Positions 1-11,271 of a stretch of 18,303 nucleotides of DNA are shown piece after piece. The DNA comes from Saprospiraceae bacterium (GTDB lineage Bacteria > Bacteroidota > Bacteroidia > Chitinophagales > Saprospiraceae): assembly GCA_017995875.1 (NCBI GenBank), contig JAGOIB010000013.1:8176-26478 (forward strand), written 5' to 3'. The translations under genes and the position numbers were made by a program. Under the pieces are notes generated by a model. That model worked only from the letters and a program-made list of their open reading frames with translations. It did not search any database and was not told the DNA's origin. The first letter of the stretch is position 1; every line of letters starts with the position of its first letter.

Positions 1-21
1 TTGCTGAGCGGAGTCAAATCA

Positions 22-53
22 CACTTTTCACTTTTCATTCTTCACTTTTCATT
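22..53. repeat. Short heptamer repeats just downstream of rpoC
   Basis: The heptamer CTTTTCA occurs three times, at 24-30, 31-37 and 45-51. The longer string CACTTTTCA occurs at 22-30 and 43-51, a 21-bp spacing. On the rpoC strand the units read TGAAAAG and begin a few bases after the rpoC stop codon. No hairpin followed by a U-run is visible in 1-55, so this is not an obvious terminator, and the rpoC transcript may end or continue beyond the window edge. The repeat is too short to assign to a known family. Confidence 0.5.
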
Positions 54-55
54 TA

Positions 56-3000
56 CTAGTCTTCATCATACAGCCGCTCCACATACTCTTCTCCACCCTT
101 CGACCTCACCAGCAAACTGTCATATTTAAAAGCACCTGTTCCTGCAGGTATACGTTTACCTACAATTACATTCTCTTTCAAGCCCTGAAGATCATCTCTC
201 TTAGCGGCGATCGCAGCTGTACTAAGTACCTTGGTCGTCTCCTGGAACGATGCAGCTGAAATCCAGCTCTTCGTACCCAACGAGGACCTTGTGATACCTT
301 GTAACATCGTGCTTGATGTAGCAGCCACCGCATCCCTGAATTCCATGATCTTCTGATCATTCCGTTTGAGGAATGAATTTTCTTCACGGATCTGGCGCAA
401 ACTCACTACACCACCTGCGTTGTATTTCTTGGAATCTCCTGGATCTGTAATCACCTTACGGTCATAGATCAGATCGTTCTCTTCAAAGAAATCATGACGG
501 TCAGCAGATTCACCCTGTAGGAAACTTGTATCTCCCGGATCTACGATCAACACACGACGCATCATCTGACGAACGATTACTTCAATGTGTTTGTCATTGA
601 TAGCAATACCCTGTGAACGGTAAACTTCCTGAATACCATTTACGAGATAGGACTGTACTGCAAACGGACCCTTGATAGCAAGGATATCACCAGGTGCTAC
701 TGATCCGTCTGACAATGGCATTCCCGCGCGAACAAAGTCACCTTCCTGTACAAGCAAGTGCTTTGAAAGACCAATCAGATACTTACGGCTCTGATCAGTT
801 TTCTCATCCACTACATACATCTCACGGTTACCGCGTTTGATACTGCCGAATTTAACAACACCATCGATCTCAGAAACAACTGCAGGATTGGAAGGATTAC
901 GTGCCTCAAATAACTCTGTTACCCGTGGCAGACCTCCCGTAATATCCTGGATCTGACTTGTCTTACGTGGAATCTTCACAATGATCTTTCCTGCAGTAAT
1001 TTCATCACCATCCGAAACACTGATGTATGAACCTACAGGCAAGTTATAATTCCGAAGCTCTTCACCATCTTTTGAAACGATACTGATGGATGGAATCTTC
1101 TTTTTGTTCTTTGATTCGATGATCACCTTTTCTTCATAGCCAGTCTGATCATCACGCTCTGTCCTGAAGGTCACACCTTCTTCAACTGAATCGTAACGAA
1201 CAAAACCTGCAAACTCAGAAATAATCACAGCATTGAAAATATCCCAGTGGCAAATCATTTCACCGCGACGAATCTTCTGCTTGTCCTTAACCATAATCTT
1301 GGCTCCGTAAGGAATGTGGTGGGACAAAAAGACACGTCCTCCTTCCGGATCCGTGATCTTGATTTCTCCGGACCTGGAGATAACAACTTCTTGTTTTCCT
1401 TCCTCATCTTCATACTTCACCGTACGAATATCTTCAAACTCAAGGACACCATCGAACTTAGCAACGAGCTCAGATTCTTTCTTTGAAAGTGATGCAATAC
1501 CACCCACGTGGAAAGTTCTAAGGGTCAACTGTGTTCCAGGCTCACCGATACTCTGTGCGGAAATGATACCAACCGCATCACCCATTTCGGCAATACGTCC
1601 GGTTGCAAGATTCTTACCGTAACATTTTGCACATGTACCTCGTTTGCTTTCGCAAGTAAGTACTGAACGAATCGTTACTTTCTCAATACCTATCTCCTCA
1701 ATTTTTTCAGCGATGGATTCTGTAAAATATTCACCGGCACCAATCATCAATTCATCATTGATAGGATTGACAATGTCATACAATGAATACCTGCCTTGAA
1801 TTCTTGATGCAAGACTTTCAATAACCTTCTCATTGTCCATGAGGGCAGATGTAGCAATACCACGAAGTGTTTCGCAATCTTCTTCCATGACAACCACATC
1901 CTGCGCAACGTCAACAAGACGTCTGGTAAGGTAACCGGCATCAGCAGTCTTGAGCGCTGTATCCGCAAGACCTTTACGCGCACCGTGTGTGGAGATAAAG
2001 TACTCTTGTACACTCAATCCATCAAGGAAGTTGGAAAGGATTGGGTTTTCAATAACCGCTCTTCCTGTATCTCCTGATTTCCTTGGCTTAGCCATCAGAC
2101 CTCTCAATCCACAAAGCTGCTTAATCTGATTCTTAGATCCTCTCGCACCTGAGTCCAACATCATGAATACTGAGTTGAATCCCTGATTGTGCGTAGACAA
2201 TTCTTTCATCAGACTCTCTGTGATCTTGTTGTCAGCATATGTCCATTTATCAATCGTCTGGTTATATCGCTCGTTTTCAGTGATAAGACCCATATTGTAA
2301 TTGGCAAATACTTCATCCACATCTTTCTGTGCTGCCTTCAAGGTTTCTTCCTTGATCGATGGTGTGATCAGGTCTCCTAACTTAAAGGACAACCCTGCTC
2401 TGAACGCCCAGCTAAAACCTAAGTCCTTGATATCATCAAGAAATTGAGCTGTCCTTGGGAAGTTCGTGCGGATCAAAATATCTCCGATGACTTTACGAAG
2501 ATTCTTTTTGGTCAACAAGATGTTGATATAAGGAACTTCACTAGGTACTACTTCATTGAAAAGTATCTTACCAGTGGTGGTTTCTATAATTTTATTGACC
2601 CGGTTACCATTTTCATCCAGTACGCTGATACGGACATTGATGATTGCATGAAGATCAAGTTTGCCTTCATTGTGCGCAATCACAACTTCCTCTGAGCTAT
2701 AGAATGTCTTTCCTTCTCCAACTACCTTAGCCCCATCTGCAGATCTGCGTTCCTTTGTCAGGTAATAGAGTCCCAGTACCATGTCCTGTGAAGGAAGGGT
2801 TACAGGAGATCCATCCTGAGGGTTAAGCATGTTGTGCGATGCAAGCATCAATAACTGTGCTTCCAGGATAGCAGCTTGTCCCAAAGGAACGTGGACAGCC
2901 ATCTGGTCACCGTCAAAGTCAGCGTTGAACGCTGTACAAACGAGTGGGTGCAACTGGATAGCTTTTCCTTCCACCAATTGTGGTTGGAAAGCTTGTATAG

Positions 3001-4342
3001 AAAGTCTGTGCAGCGTTGGAGCACGGTTAAGTAATACCGGATGTCCCTTCAGAATATTTTCGAGGATATCCCATATCACAGGCTCTTTACGGTCAACTAA
3101 TTTCTTGGCAGATTTTACGGTCTTGACAATACCTCGCTCAATCAGTTTCCTGATGATAAATGGTTTGAACAACTCCGCAGCCATACCTTTTGGAAGACCG
3201 CACTCATGCAGCTTCAATGTAGGCCCTACCACGATCACTGAACGACCACTGTAGTCTACACGTTTTCCAAGAAGGTTCTGACGGAAACGTCCTTGCTTTC
3301 CTTTGAGGATATCACTGAGTGATTTCAATGCACGTCCACCCTCTGCTTTAACAGCATTGGATTTTCTTGAATTATCAAACAATGAATCAACAGCCTCTTG
3401 CAACATCCGTTTTTCATTACGGAGGATTACTTCAGGTGCCTTGATGTCAAGCAAACGTTTCAGACGATTATTTCTGATGATGACCCTTCTGTAAAGGTCG
3501 TTCAGATCCGAACTGGCGAAACGTCCACCATCTAATGGCACAAGCGGACGAAGCTCTGGTGGAATTACCGGAAGATATTTAATAACCATCCATTCAGGAC
3601 GGTTCTCTGTATGTGTATTTCCTTCGCGGATAGCCTCTACAACACGCAATCTTTTTAATGCTTCAGACTTCCTTTGTTGTGAAGTTTCCGTAGCTGACTG
3701 ATGACGAAGATTATCTGACAGTTTCTTAAGGTCAATATTGGCAAGGAGGTCAAAAATAGCCTCTGCGCCCATCTTGGCAATAAATTTATTTGGATCAGAA
3801 TCATCCAACATTTGGTTGCCTTCAGGAAGCGTATCCAGTACATCGAAATATTCTTCTTCTGTGAGAAGATCCATTTGATCAACGCCTTCATCTGCCTTCA
3901 CCCCTTGCTTGATCACCACATACCTTTCGTAGTAGATGATCGACTCCAGGTTTTTAGACGACAAACCAAGGATATAACCAATCTTGTTTGGAAGCGATTT
4001 GAAGAACCAGATATGAACAACAGGAACCACCAATTTGATGTGTCCCATTCTTTCACGCCTTACCTTCTTTTCAGTAACTTCTACACCACAACGGTCGCAG
4101 ACGATACCTTTATAACGGATACGTTTGTATTTACCACAATAGCATTCAAAATCCTTGACAGGACCAAAAATCCTTTCACAAAACAATCCGTCACGCTCTG
4201 GTTTATAGGAGCGATAATTGATCGTTTCAGGCTTCAACACTTCACCATACGAACGCTCCAGGATATCATCCGGAGAAGACAGGCTCAGCGATATGCTGCG
4301 AAAAAACTGCTTTTGTTTGACGTGCTTCTTTTTAAGAGACAT
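56..4342 (-). CDS. rpoC: DNA-directed RNA polymerase subunit beta' (RpoC)
   Basis: Encodes the largest RNA polymerase subunit, which carries the catalytic Mg and forms half of the active-site cleft. It has 1428 residues and is complete. Visible landmarks in order: an N-terminal zinc ribbon with C67, C69, C82 and C85; the universal active-site motif NADFDGDQ at 473-480, whose aspartates 475, 477 and 479 hold Mg; the bridge helix at about 775-812 ([20 protein letters not shown] region); a second zinc site with C823, C897, C904 and C907; and the trigger-loop segment [15 protein letters not shown] at 931-945. The ATG lies 31 bp after the rpoB stop, so the two are co-transcribed. There is no Shine-Dalgarno motif before the start. 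It is the last gene of the secE-nusG-rplKAJL-rpoBC run that is visible here. The family assignment is certain. Confidence 0.99.
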   Translation of the reverse strand: MSLKKKHVKQKQFFRSISLSLSSPDDILERSYGEVLKPETINYRSYKPERDGLFCERIFGPVKDFECYCGKYKRIRYKGIVCDRCGVEVTEKKVRRERMGHIKLVVPVVHIWFFKSLPNKIGYILGLSSKNLESIIYYERYVVIKQGVKADEGVDQMDLLTEEEYFDVLDTLPEGNQMLDDSDPNKFIAKMGAEAIFDLLANIDLKKLSDNLRHQSATETSQQRKSEALKRLRVVEAIREGNTHTENRPEWMVIKYLPVIPPELRPLVPLDGGRFASSDLNDLYRRVIIRNNRLKRLLDIKAPEVILRNEKRMLQEAVDSLFDNSRKSNAVKAEGGRALKSLSDILKGKQGRFRQNLLGKRVDYSGRSVIVVGPTLKLHECGLPKGMAAELFKPFIIRKLIERGIVKTVKSAKKLVDRKEPVIWDILENILKGHPVLLNRAPTLHRLSIQAFQPQLVEGKAIQLHPLVCTAFNADFDGDQMAVHVPLGQAAILEAQLLMLASHNMLNPQDGSPVTLPSQDMVLGLYYLTKERRSADGAKVVGEGKTFYSSEEVVIAHNEGKLDLHAIINVRISVLDENGNRVNKIIETTTGKILFNEVVPSEVPYINILLTKKNLRKVIGDILIRTNFPRTAQFLDDIKDLGFSWAFRAGLSFKLGDLITPSIKEETLKAAQKDVDEVFANYNMGLITENERYNQTIDKWTYADNKITESLMKELSTHNQGFNSVFMMLDSGARGSKNQIKQLCGLRGLMAKPRKSGDTGRAVIENPILSNFLDGLSVQEYFISTHGARKGLADTALKTADAGYLTRRLVDVAQDVVVMEEDCETLRGIATSALMDNEKVIESLASRIQGRYSLYDIVNPINDELMIGAGEYFTESIAEKIEEIGIEKVTIRSVLTCESKRGTCAKCYGKNLATGRIAEMGDAVGIISAQSIGEPGTQLTLRTFHVGGIASLSKKESELVAKFDGVLEFEDIRTVKYEDEEGKQEVVISRSGEIKITDPEGGRVFLSHHIPYGAKIMVKDKQKIRRGEMICHWDIFNAVIISEFAGFVRYDSVEEGVTFRTERDDQTGYEEKVIIESKNKKKIPSISIVSKDGEELRNYNLPVGSYISVSDGDEITAGKIIVKIPRKTSQIQDITGGLPRVTELFEARNPSNPAVVSEIDGVVKFGSIKRGNREMYVVDEKTDQSRKYLIGLSKHLLVQEGDFVRAGMPLSDGSVAPGDILAIKGPFAVQSYLVNGIQEVYRSQGIAINDKHIEVIVRQMMRRVLIVDPGDTSFLQGESADRHDFFEENDLIYDRKVITDPGDSKKYNAGGVVSLRQIREENSFLKRNDQKIMEFRDAVAATSSTMLQGITRSSLGTKSWISAASFQETTKVLSTAAIAAKRDDLQGLKENVIVGKRIPAGTGAFKYDSLLVRSKGGEEYVERLYDED

Positions 4343-4373
4343 AGTCTATAGCTTAAGTATGAAAAGAAATGAA

Positions 4374-7300
4374 TCAATCAAATTTTACATCCAGTGCAAG
4401 ACCGCGAAGTTCATGCACCAATACATTGAAACTCTCAGGGATGTGAGGTTCAGGCATATTGTCACCTTTCACGATGGCTTCATATGCTTTAGCTCTTCCT
4501 ATGATGTCGTCTGATTTTATCGTCAGTAATTCCTGCAGGATGTTGGATGCACCGTATGCTTCAAGTGCCCAAACTTCCATTTCACCAAAACGCTGACCTC
4601 CAAACTGTGCTTTACCACCAAGAGGTTGTTGCGTAATCAATGAGTATGGACCAATGGACCTGGCGTGCATCTTATCGTCAACCATGTGTGACAACTTGAG
4701 GACATAGATGACACCAACCGTTGCTTGCTGGTGGAATCGGTCACCGGTATTTCCATCGTACAGGTACGTTTGTCCTAACTCTGGTAATCCTGCTTCATTG
4801 ATCTGGCCTTGAATTTCATCCAGAGCAGCACCATCAAAGATTGGCGTTGCATACTTGACACCAAGTTTTTCACCTGCCCATCCAAGTACAGTTTCAAAGA
4901 TCTGTCCAAGGTTCATACGGGAAGGTACACCTAGTGGATTGAGTACAATATCAACCGGAGTTCCATCCTCAAGGAATGGCATATCCTCCTGGCGAACGAT
5001 CTTGGAAACAATACCCTTGTTACCGTGACGACCAGCGATCTTATCTCCTACTTTCAACTTACGTTTACGGGCGAGATATACCTTAGCCAGTTTCAATACA
5101 CCTGGTGGCAATTCGTCACCGATGCTGATATTGAAACTCTCACGTTTGTAGCGGCCGATTTCTTCATTGACCTTGATGCTGTAATTGTGCAGCAATCTTG
5201 AGATCAGTGAATCTGTATGCTTATCGCCGGTCCAACCTGTATAATCGATCTGACTGAAGTCTATTGCTTTAAGCACCTTAGGCGTAAACTTATTTCCCTT
5301 GTTGATCACCACTTCACCATAAATAGTTTTTACACTATTGGATGATTGGCCTTTGATCAACACTGACAATTTGTCTATGAGGAGAGTCTTTAATTCATTG
5401 ATAGCAACCGAATGTTTGTCATCCAATTGATCTATAAGTTTCTTCTCCTGTGCCTTCTGGAACTTATCTTTCTTGGCTCTTGCGAAAAGTTGCTTGTCAA
5501 TCACAACGCCATCTGTTGATGGTGGAGCGGTAAGTGAAGCATCTTTTACATCGCCTGCTTTATCTCCGAAAATAGCTCTGAGTAGTTTCTCCTCAGGTGT
5601 TGGATCAGTTTCGCCCTTTGGTGTGATTTTACCGATAAGGATGTCACCTTCTTTTACACCAGCACCAATGCGGATGATACCATTTTCATCAAGGTCTTTA
5701 GTCGCTTCTTCACTGACATTTGGAATATCGTTTGTAAGCTCCTCTTCACCTAGCTTGGTATCACGCACTTCAAGTTCGAAACTCTCAATGTGTACGGAAG
5801 TAAAAATATCTTCTTTCACAACGCGCTCAGACAATACTACAGCATCTTCAAAGTTGTAGCCTTTCCATGGCATGAATGCCACTTTAAGATTTTGTCCAAG
5901 AGCTAATTCACCTTTCTCTGTTGCATATCCATCACAAAGGATTGTACCTTCTTTCACTCTGTCACCCTTCTTGACGATAGGTTTCAGGTTGATACAAGTA
6001 CCTTGATTTGTGCGTTGGAATTTTGTCAGGTAATAGGTTTTCAGATCATCTTCAAAACTGACCAATTGATCTTCTTCAGAACGGTCATATTTAATTGTGA
6101 TCCTTGTAGCATCTACATATTGAATTACGCCAGGGCCTTCAGCATTGATAAGCATGCGGCTATCAAGAGCAACCTTTGCTTCAAGACCGGTTCCCACGAT
6201 AGGAGAAGCAGGTTTGATCAAAGGCACTGCCTGACGTTGCATGTTTGATCCCATCAATGCACGGTTAGCGTCATCATTTTCAAGAAATGGAATAAGGGAA
6301 GCAGACACACCTACAATCTGGTTTGGTGCTACGTCCATGTATTCAATTTCTTCAGGTGTCAACATCGGAAAATCACCATGCTCTCTTGCCTTGATCCTGT
6401 CGGTCATGAAGAGTCCGGTCTTGTCAACCGGTGTATTGGCCTGGGCAATTTTCAAATAATCTTCTCCCTCTGCAGTAAGGTATTCAGCATTTCCTTTCAG
6501 GACTACCTTACCATCCGCAACACGTCTGTAAGGCGTTTCAAGGAAGCCCATCTTGTTGATCTTCGCATGTACACAAAGTGTAGAGATCAAACCAATGTTT
6601 GGTCCTTCCGGTGTTTCAATGGTACATAGACGACCATAGTGGGAATAGTGAACGTCCCGAACCTCAAAACCTGCACGCTCTCTTGACAGACCACCTGGGC
6701 CCAGTGCTGAAATCCTACGCTTGTGCGTGATCTCAGATAGCGGGTTGGTTTGATCAAGGAACTGTGACAATTGGCTGGTGCCAAAGAATGAGTTGATTAC
6801 AGAGGAAAGCGTACGTGCATTGATCAGGTCAATAGGGGTAAATACCTCATTGTCCCGAACGTTCATACGCTCTCTGATCGTCCTTGCCATTCTCGCGAGA
6901 CCTACACCAAACTGAGCATATAATTGCTCACCTACCGTACGTACTCTTCTGTTTGACAAGTGATCAATATCATCGAGCTCAGCTTTCTGATTGGTCAGAC
7001 TTACGAGATACTTGACGATAGACGTAATGTCTTCTTTCGTCAGAACCTGCAGGTCCTTGTCAATTTCGAGACCAAGCTTGCGGTTTATTTTATAGCGACC
7101 TACGTCACCAAGATTGTATCGTTTATCAGAGAAAAACAATTTGTCAATGATACCACGTGCAGTTTCTTCATCCGGTGGATCTGATCCTCTTAACTGACGG
7201 TAGATATATTGTACAGCTTCCATTTCGGAGCTGGTAGGGTCTTTCTGAAGAGTATTGTAGATGATGGAATAATCTTCACCGATATCTTCACGCTGAAGGA

Positions 7301-8195
7301 TGATCGTAGATTCATTCGCTTCGAGGATCATGTCAATATGATCTTCGTCGATGATGACATCACGCTCGAGAATGATCTCGTTACGTTCGATGGTCACCAC
7401 TTCTGCTGTATCCTCATCCACGAAGTCTTCTGTCCACTTGCGCAGAATACGTGCAGCGAGTTTTCTTCCAATCGCCTTTTTCAATGCAGCTTTGCTCACC
7501 TTTACTTCTTCTGCGAGTTCAAACAAACTGAGAATCTCGCGGTCAGAGTCAAAGCCGATGGCTCTCAACAATGTAGTAACAGGAAATTTTTTCTTCCGGT
7601 CGATGTACGCATACATCACATTGTTGATATCTGTTGCAAATTCCATCCATGCGCCCTTGAATGGGATGACACGGGCGGAATAAATTTTGGTACCATTTGG
7701 GTGGTATGACTGGCTAAAGAAAACACCAGGGGATCTGTGAAGCTGAGACACAATAACGCGCTCAGATCCATTGATCACAAAGGTTCCCTTTGGGGTCATA
7801 TAGGGAATATTGCCAAGGAATACATCCTGGACAATCGTCTCGAAGTCGATGTGTTCTTCATCGTTGCAGGACAACCTCAGTTTAGCCTTGAGCGGTACGC
7901 TGTAGGTCAACCCACGGTGCATACATTCTTCAATCCTGTACCTTGGCGGATCAATGAAATAATCGAGGAATTCCAGAACGAAAATGCTCCGGGAATCTGA
8001 AATTGGAAAGTTCTCCTGGAATACTTTGTAGAGACCTTCATTACTCCTGTTTTCCGGAGTCGTCTCTAATTGAAAAAACTCCTGGAAGGATTTCAATTGG
8101 ATCTCGAGAAAATCCGGGTATAATGTATTAAGGTCAATTTTTCCAAAATTGACTCTTTCTTTTGTGTGGGATTTTACAGCTGAGTTACCGGCCAT
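4374..8195 (-). CDS. rpoB: DNA-directed RNA polymerase subunit beta (RpoB)
   Basis: Encodes the second-largest RNA polymerase subunit. It has 1273 residues and is complete. The rifampicin-pocket segment lies at about 472-500 and includes [20 protein letters not shown]. The residues equivalent to E. coli D516, H526 and S531 are retained (D481, H491, S496), while E. coli M515 and N518 correspond to L480 and T483. The segment [11 protein letters not shown] is at 775-785, the active-site-proximal [12 protein letters not shown] at 1050-1061, and the C-terminal clamp-contact region ([20 protein letters not shown]) is near residue 1190. The gene follows rplL after a 193-bp spacer that can fold, and it precedes rpoC by 31 bp. 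Its ATG is preceded by A/T-rich sequence with no Shine-Dalgarno motif. Confidence 0.99.
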   Translation of the reverse strand: MAGNSAVKSHTKERVNFGKIDLNTLYPDFLEIQLKSFQEFFQLETTPENRSNEGLYKVFQENFPISDSRSIFVLEFLDYFIDPPRYRIEECMHRGLTYSVPLKAKLRLSCNDEEHIDFETIVQDVFLGNIPYMTPKGTFVINGSERVIVSQLHRSPGVFFSQSYHPNGTKIYSARVIPFKGAWMEFATDINNVMYAYIDRKKKFPVTTLLRAIGFDSDREILSLFELAEEVKVSKAALKKAIGRKLAARILRKWTEDFVDEDTAEVVTIERNEIILERDVIIDEDHIDMILEANESTIILQREDIGEDYSIIYNTLQKDPTSSEMEAVQYIYRQLRGSDPPDEETARGIIDKLFFSDKRYNLGDVGRYKINRKLGLEIDKDLQVLTKEDITSIVKYLVSLTNQKAELDDIDHLSNRRVRTVGEQLYAQFGVGLARMARTIRERMNVRDNEVFTPIDLINARTLSSVINSFFGTSQLSQFLDQTNPLSEITHKRRISALGPGGLSRERAGFEVRDVHYSHYGRLCTIETPEGPNIGLISTLCVHAKINKMGFLETPYRRVADGKVVLKGNAEYLTAEGEDYLKIAQANTPVDKTGLFMTDRIKAREHGDFPMLTPEEIEYMDVAPNQIVGVSASLIPFLENDDANRALMGSNMQRQAVPLIKPASPIVGTGLEAKVALDSRMLINAEGPGVIQYVDATRITIKYDRSEEDQLVSFEDDLKTYYLTKFQRTNQGTCINLKPIVKKGDRVKEGTILCDGYATEKGELALGQNLKVAFMPWKGYNFEDAVVLSERVVKEDIFTSVHIESFELEVRDTKLGEEELTNDIPNVSEEATKDLDENGIIRIGAGVKEGDILIGKITPKGETDPTPEEKLLRAIFGDKAGDVKDASLTAPPSTDGVVIDKQLFARAKKDKFQKAQEKKLIDQLDDKHSVAINELKTLLIDKLSVLIKGQSSNSVKTIYGEVVINKGNKFTPKVLKAIDFSQIDYTGWTGDKHTDSLISRLLHNYSIKVNEEIGRYKRESFNISIGDELPPGVLKLAKVYLARKRKLKVGDKIAGRHGNKGIVSKIVRQEDMPFLEDGTPVDIVLNPLGVPSRMNLGQIFETVLGWAGEKLGVKYATPIFDGAALDEIQGQINEAGLPELGQTYLYDGNTGDRFHQQATVGVIYVLKLSHMVDDKMHARSIGPYSLITQQPLGGKAQFGGQRFGEMEVWALEAYGASNILQELLTIKSDDIIGRAKAYEAIVKGDNMPEPHIPESFNVLVHELRGLALDVKFD

Positions 8196-8388
8196 GGATA
8201 ATTACGATTTAGGATGAAAACTCGTTTGAGCTAAATGCAAGCTGACATAAATAGCAGAGCCGGAAGATGGAATACACCTTCCGACTATGCCTTGTATGAA
8301 TACAACGGTATATCTCAATGATGCACCTTTTGTTTTGGTGATGTCATCAGTTTAAGATTAGGTAATTTTGGTCTCCCTTCCCCACTCC
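8196..8388 (-). promoter_or_regulatory. Foldable rplL-rpoB spacer, possible attenuator or processing site
   Basis: This 193-nt gap separates rplL from rpoB. On the transcribed strand it holds several inverted repeats: 8278-8285 pairs with 8259-8266 (GUCGGAAG with CUUCCGGC, 8 bp including one G-U, 11-nt loop); 8301-8305 pairs with 8292-8296 (5 bp); and 8337-8340 plus 8345-8348 pair with 8320-8327 across a 4-nt bulge. None is followed by a U-run, so none is a classical terminator. In E. coli the same spacer carries a partial terminator and an RNase III site that set the ratio of L7/L12 to RNA polymerase. A similar role here is inference. Confidence 0.35.
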
Positions 8389-8772
8389 TTATTTAAGCTC
8401 CACTTCTGCACCTGCAGCTTCGAGGGCCGCTTTTACAGAGTTCGCTTCGTCTTTAGGAGCACCTTGCTTCAACATTGCTGGAGCGCCATCCACGAGGTCT
8501 TTAGCTTCTTTGAGCCCAAGGCCAAGTAATGTCTTCACTTCCTTTACTACCTGAAGTTTGTTGCCACCGGCATTCTTCAAAAAGATGTCGAATTCGGTCT
8601 TCTCTGCCGGAGCTGCTGCTTCTCCACCTCCTGCACCAGGTGCGGCGGCAAAAGATACTGCAGCTGCTGCTGGCTCAATACCGTAATCAGATTTCAGAAT
8701 GTTAGCCAGTTCGCTAACCTCTTTCACAGTAAGGTTTACCAACTGTTCGGCTAATGCTTTAACGTCTGCCAT
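8389..8772 (-). CDS. rplL: 50S ribosomal protein L7/L12
   Basis: The multicopy acidic stalk protein that recruits and stimulates translational GTPases such as EF-Tu and EF-G. It has 127 residues, normal for the family. The N-terminal dimerization helices span about 1-33. A flexible Ala/Gly/Pro-rich hinge ([15 protein letters not shown]) spans about 36-57. The globular C-terminal domain contains the conserved factor-binding run [20 protein letters not shown], followed by LVDGAP. It lies 60 bp after rplJ, whose product anchors L7/L12 dimers to the ribosome. The ATG is preceded by an A-run leader (TTAAAAAAACAAAAAC-like) rather than a Shine-Dalgarno motif. Confidence 0.98.
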   Translation of the reverse strand: MADVKALAEQLVNLTVKEVSELANILKSDYGIEPAAAAVSFAAAPGAGGGEAAAPAEKTEFDIFLKNAGGNKLQVVKEVKTLLGLGLKEAKDLVDGAPAMLKQGAPKDEANSVKAALEAAGAEVELK

Positions 8773-8832
8773 GTTTTTGTTTTTTTAAGTAATTGTCAAA
8801 ATTGGATTAATATGTATGAAAACTTGGAAGCC

Positions 8833-9363
8833 TTAGGATGCACGCTCTTCCAGTGTCTTTACCAGTCCTGCTATTGTACTTGCACTTGACTTAAGTGCAG
8901 AAATAACATTCTTGGCCGGAGACTGAAGAAGCATGATAATATCTCCAACGAGTTCTTCTTTAGACTTGAGCGCAATCAGGGTATCTAACTGATCATCACC
9001 AAAGAAAATATCACTGTCGATATATGCTGCTTTTAATACAGGTTTCTTACCGTCTTTGCTGCGAAATTCTTTGATGAGCTTGGCAGGAGCACTTGCTGTA
9101 TCCGTGAGCATGATGGCGGTTGGGCCTTCCAATGCTGCAAATACCGGAGCAAATCCCCGTTCTGCGCCAAGACTCTCCATGGCTTTACGCGCAAGCGTGT
9201 TTTTCACAACGGTCATTTCGATGCCCTTCTGAAAACACATACGTCTCAGTTTGTTCACCTGAGCCACGGTCATCGCTGATGCATCGGTAAAATATATGAA
9301 TGAACTGTTGTCGAATTTATCGCGCAACACTTCAATGACTTTTTCTTTTTCTTGTTTCTTCAT
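8833..9363 (-). CDS. rplJ: 50S ribosomal protein L10
   Basis: The stalk base protein that binds 23S rRNA with L11 and carries L7/L12 dimers on its C-terminal helix. It has 176 residues, close to the usual 165-180. The N-terminal region has the typical pattern KEKVIEVLRDKF...FIYFTDASAMTVAQVNKLRR and then TVVKNTLARKA, which is the rRNA-binding core. The C-terminal helix at about 134-172 (KEELVGDIIMLLQSPAKNVI onward) would bind L7/L12. It is 44 bp downstream of rplA and 60 bp upstream of rplL. The 44-bp gap is too short to hold the whole L10 leader known from other phyla; any autoregulatory site would have to overlap the end of rplA. Confidence 0.98.
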   Translation of the reverse strand: MKKQEKEKVIEVLRDKFDNSSFIYFTDASAMTVAQVNKLRRMCFQKGIEMTVVKNTLARKAMESLGAERGFAPVFAALEGPTAIMLTDTASAPAKLIKEFRSKDGKKPVLKAAYIDSDIFFGDDQLDTLIALKSKEELVGDIIMLLQSPAKNVISALKSSASTIAGLVKTLEERAS

Positions 9364-9407
9364 CGTACTATAAGTTTAGAATACTCTGCTCGTTAGATTG
9401 GACTCGA

Positions 9408-10097
9408 TTAAACAACTTTAGTGTCTATGTTAATACCTGGGCTCATTGTAGACGCCACGGAAATCGTCTTCATATAGATTCCTTTCGCGCTACTTGGCTT
9501 GAGTCTTTGAATCGTATGGAGAAGTTCAAGGGCATTTTCCTGCAATTTTTCAGCAGTAAATGAAACACGTCCTACAGGGGAATGTATAATTCCAAATTTA
9601 TCTACCCTGAAAGCAATCTTACCTGCCTTCACCTCTGTTACAGCACCTGCAATATCCATGGTAACTGTACCAGATTTCGGGTTTGGCATCAATCCGCGAG
9701 GACCGAGGATTCTACCTACTTTACCCACCTGGGCCATAACAGATGGCATCGCAACGATGACATCGATTCCAGTCCATCCTTCCTGGATCTTGGTGATATA
9801 CTCATCAAGACCTGCGAAATCCGCACCGGCATCCAATGCTTCCTGTACCTTATCAGGGGTACATAGCACAAGTACTTTCTTTGTTTTACCAGTTCCGTGA
9901 GGGAGACTTACAGTGCCCCGTATAGCCTGATCGGCCTTTCTTGGGTCAACACCTAAGCGAATATGAAGATCGACTGAGGCGTCAAATTTCGTCACATTCA
10001 CTTCCTTTACCAACTTCATAGCCTCTGTGAGGTCATAAAGCTTGGCGCTATCTACTTTCTTGGAAGCGATAGCCATTTTTTTGCTAAGCTTAGCCAT
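9408..10097 (-). CDS. rplA: 50S ribosomal protein L1
   Basis: Forms the mobile L1 stalk that handles the E-site tRNA, and in other bacteria represses its own operon by binding mRNA. It has 229 residues, normal length. The diagnostic signature [20 protein letters not shown] spans about 125-144. The N- and C-terminal halves form domain I, with the ending [13 protein letters not shown]. The gene is separated from rplK by an unusually long 120-nt spacer that can fold into two hairpins. That is where an L1 target would be expected if translation of L1 is autoregulated. Confidence 0.98.
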   Translation of the reverse strand: MAKLSKKMAIASKKVDSAKLYDLTEAMKLVKEVNVTKFDASVDLHIRLGVDPRKADQAIRGTVSLPHGTGKTKKVLVLCTPDKVQEALDAGADFAGLDEYITKIQEGWTGIDVIVAMPSVMAQVGKVGRILGPRGLMPNPKSGTVTMDIAGAVTEVKAGKIAFRVDKFGIIHSPVGRVSFTAEKLQENALELLHTIQRLKPSSAKGIYMKTISVASTMSPGINIDTKVV

Positions 10098-10120
10098 TCA
10101 AAAATTGTTTTAAAGGTTTT

Positions 10121-10200
10121 GGCGCAACGGCTATTATAAACCAGTTACTCCCTTTTAATGAATTAATCTTATGGTTCCCTTTCCCATCTTTTTGGGAAAG
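10121..10200 (-). promoter_or_regulatory. Two hairpins in the rplK-rplA spacer, candidate L1 regulatory RNA
   Basis: On the transcribed strand, hairpin 1 pairs 10194-10200 with 10179-10185 (CUUUCCC with GGGAAAG, 7 bp, 8-nt loop). Hairpin 2 pairs 10144-10148 with 10124-10128 (GUAAC with GUUGC, one U-G) and 10141-10142 with 10129-10130. U10143 is bulged, A10149 faces G10123 as a mismatch, and there are two outer G-C pairs (10150-10151 with 10121-10122). A stem broken by an asymmetric bulge next to a ribosomal protein gene recalls L1-binding sites, but I cannot match the known L1 consensus base by base. It ends 23 nt before the rplA start. It is not a terminator, because no U-run follows either stem. 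Confidence 0.35.
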
Positions 10201-10217
10201 AAGTGTCTTTACAGTTG

Positions 10218-10673
10218 TTATACTTTCACTACGATACCAGCAGGTGGTGTTCCTGTGACTGTCAATCCCATGCTCCTTGCTGTACCCGCTACCATTGAAA
10301 TGGCTGATTCAAGTGTAAAAGCATTCAGGTCATTCATTTTGTCCTGTGCAATTACCGTCACCTGATCCCAGGTAACAGAGCCCACCTTCTTGCGATTTGG
10401 CTCTGGCGAACCAGATTTTACTTTAGAGGCCTCAAGCAATTGAACAGCTGCAGGAGCAGTCTTGAGTTCAAACTCAAATGACTTGTCTTTGTAAACAGTG
10501 ATGATAACCGGAACAAGCTTGCCTGGGGTATCCGCTGTACGTGCGTTGAAGCGTTTGCAAAACTCCATGATGTTTACCCCTTTAGATCCCAATGCTGGAC
10601 CTACCGGAGGAGCTGGATTAGCGGCGCCGCCTTTCACTTGCAATTTGATGAATGTTTCTATTTCCTTTGCCAT
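10218..10673 (-). CDS. rplK: 50S ribosomal protein L11
   Basis: Binds the GTPase-associated centre of 23S rRNA, beside L10 and L12, and contributes to factor turnover and the stringent response. It has 151 residues, about ten longer than E. coli L11; the extra residues are at the C-terminus ([10 protein letters not shown]) after the conserved GTARSMGL. The N-terminal domain carries [20 protein letters not shown] and CKRFNART, the proline-rich part of which is the thiostrepton-contact surface. It lies 37 bp after nusG and 120 bp before rplA. The start ATG has no Shine-Dalgarno motif upstream. Confidence 0.98.
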   Translation of the reverse strand: MAKEIETFIKLQVKGGAANPAPPVGPALGSKGVNIMEFCKRFNARTADTPGKLVPVIITVYKDKSFEFELKTAPAAVQLLEASKVKSGSPEPNRKKVGSVTWDQVTVIAQDKMNDLNAFTLESAISMVAGTARSMGLTVTGTPPAGIVVKV

Positions 10674-10710
10674 AATGGACTTTAGGTCTTAATGTCTAAT
10701 TATCTTATTA

Positions 10711-11259
10711 TCAAGAGGTTTTCTCAACCTGCATAAAGTTAAGTTCCACCTCTGTTCCACGGCCGAAAATCTTCACGATGACTTTCAGCTTCTTCTTTTC
10801 TTCATTGATCTCCTTGATGTCCCCGACAAAGTCGTTAAACGGTCCATCAATGATTTTAACCATTTCACCCTGGATAAAGGGTTCTACCATGGATTCTACC
10901 AATCCTTGTGAATCATCAACTTTACCAAGCATCCTGTTTGCCTCGCTCTCCTGCATCGGAATCGGTGACTGACGACCCAGGAAATGAATGACATTTGGCA
11001 TATTAGAGATACCGAGAACAATTTCTGAAGAGAATCGTTCAGGATCAGCTTCTAACAAAATGTACCCGGGGAGAATATTGCGATCAAGGATCACCTTTTT
11101 CCCGTTCCGGATTTTATACACTTTCTCCGAAGGCACAAGCACCTGGGTGACAACATCGTCCCAGCCCGCTCTTTTGATTTCCAGTTCAATGCGCTCTTTG
11201 ATCTTGCGCTCCTTGCCGGAAATCACACGTAATGAATACCACTTTTTGCCTTCAGACAT
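10711..11259 (-). CDS. nusG: Transcription termination/antitermination factor NusG
   Basis: Binds the RNA polymerase clamp and links elongation to Rho or to the leading ribosome. It has 182 residues. The NGN domain spans about 1-115 (KKWYSLRVISGKERKIKERI near the start, ILPGYILLEAD in the middle), and the C-terminal KOW domain begins at about 127 (VEPFIQGEMVKIIDGPFNDF) and ends with FMQVEKTS. No large insertion between the domains is seen, unlike in some actinobacterial or Thermotoga versions. It starts 12 bp after secE, which implies co-transcription and perhaps translational coupling. Confidence 0.98.
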   Translation of the reverse strand: MSEGKKWYSLRVISGKERKIKERIELEIKRAGWDDVVTQVLVPSEKVYKIRNGKKVILDRNILPGYILLEADPERFSSEIVLGISNMPNVIHFLGRQSPIPMQESEANRMLGKVDDSQGLVESMVEPFIQGEMVKIIDGPFNDFVGDIKEINEEKKKLKVIVKIFGRGTEVELNFMQVEKTS

Positions 11260-11271
11260 CCTGTACTGATA

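Noticed and set aside
3812..4351. 179-residue open frame on the plus strand opposite the start of rpoC
   Set aside because: It lies fully antisense to the conserved zinc-ribbon region of rpoC, shows no recognisable domain, and is explained as a shadow of rpoC codon use.
7209..7709. 166-residue plus-strand frame opposite rpoB
   Set aside because: Antisense shadow of rpoB; low-complexity Phe/Cys/His-rich translation, no plausible start context or neighbours.
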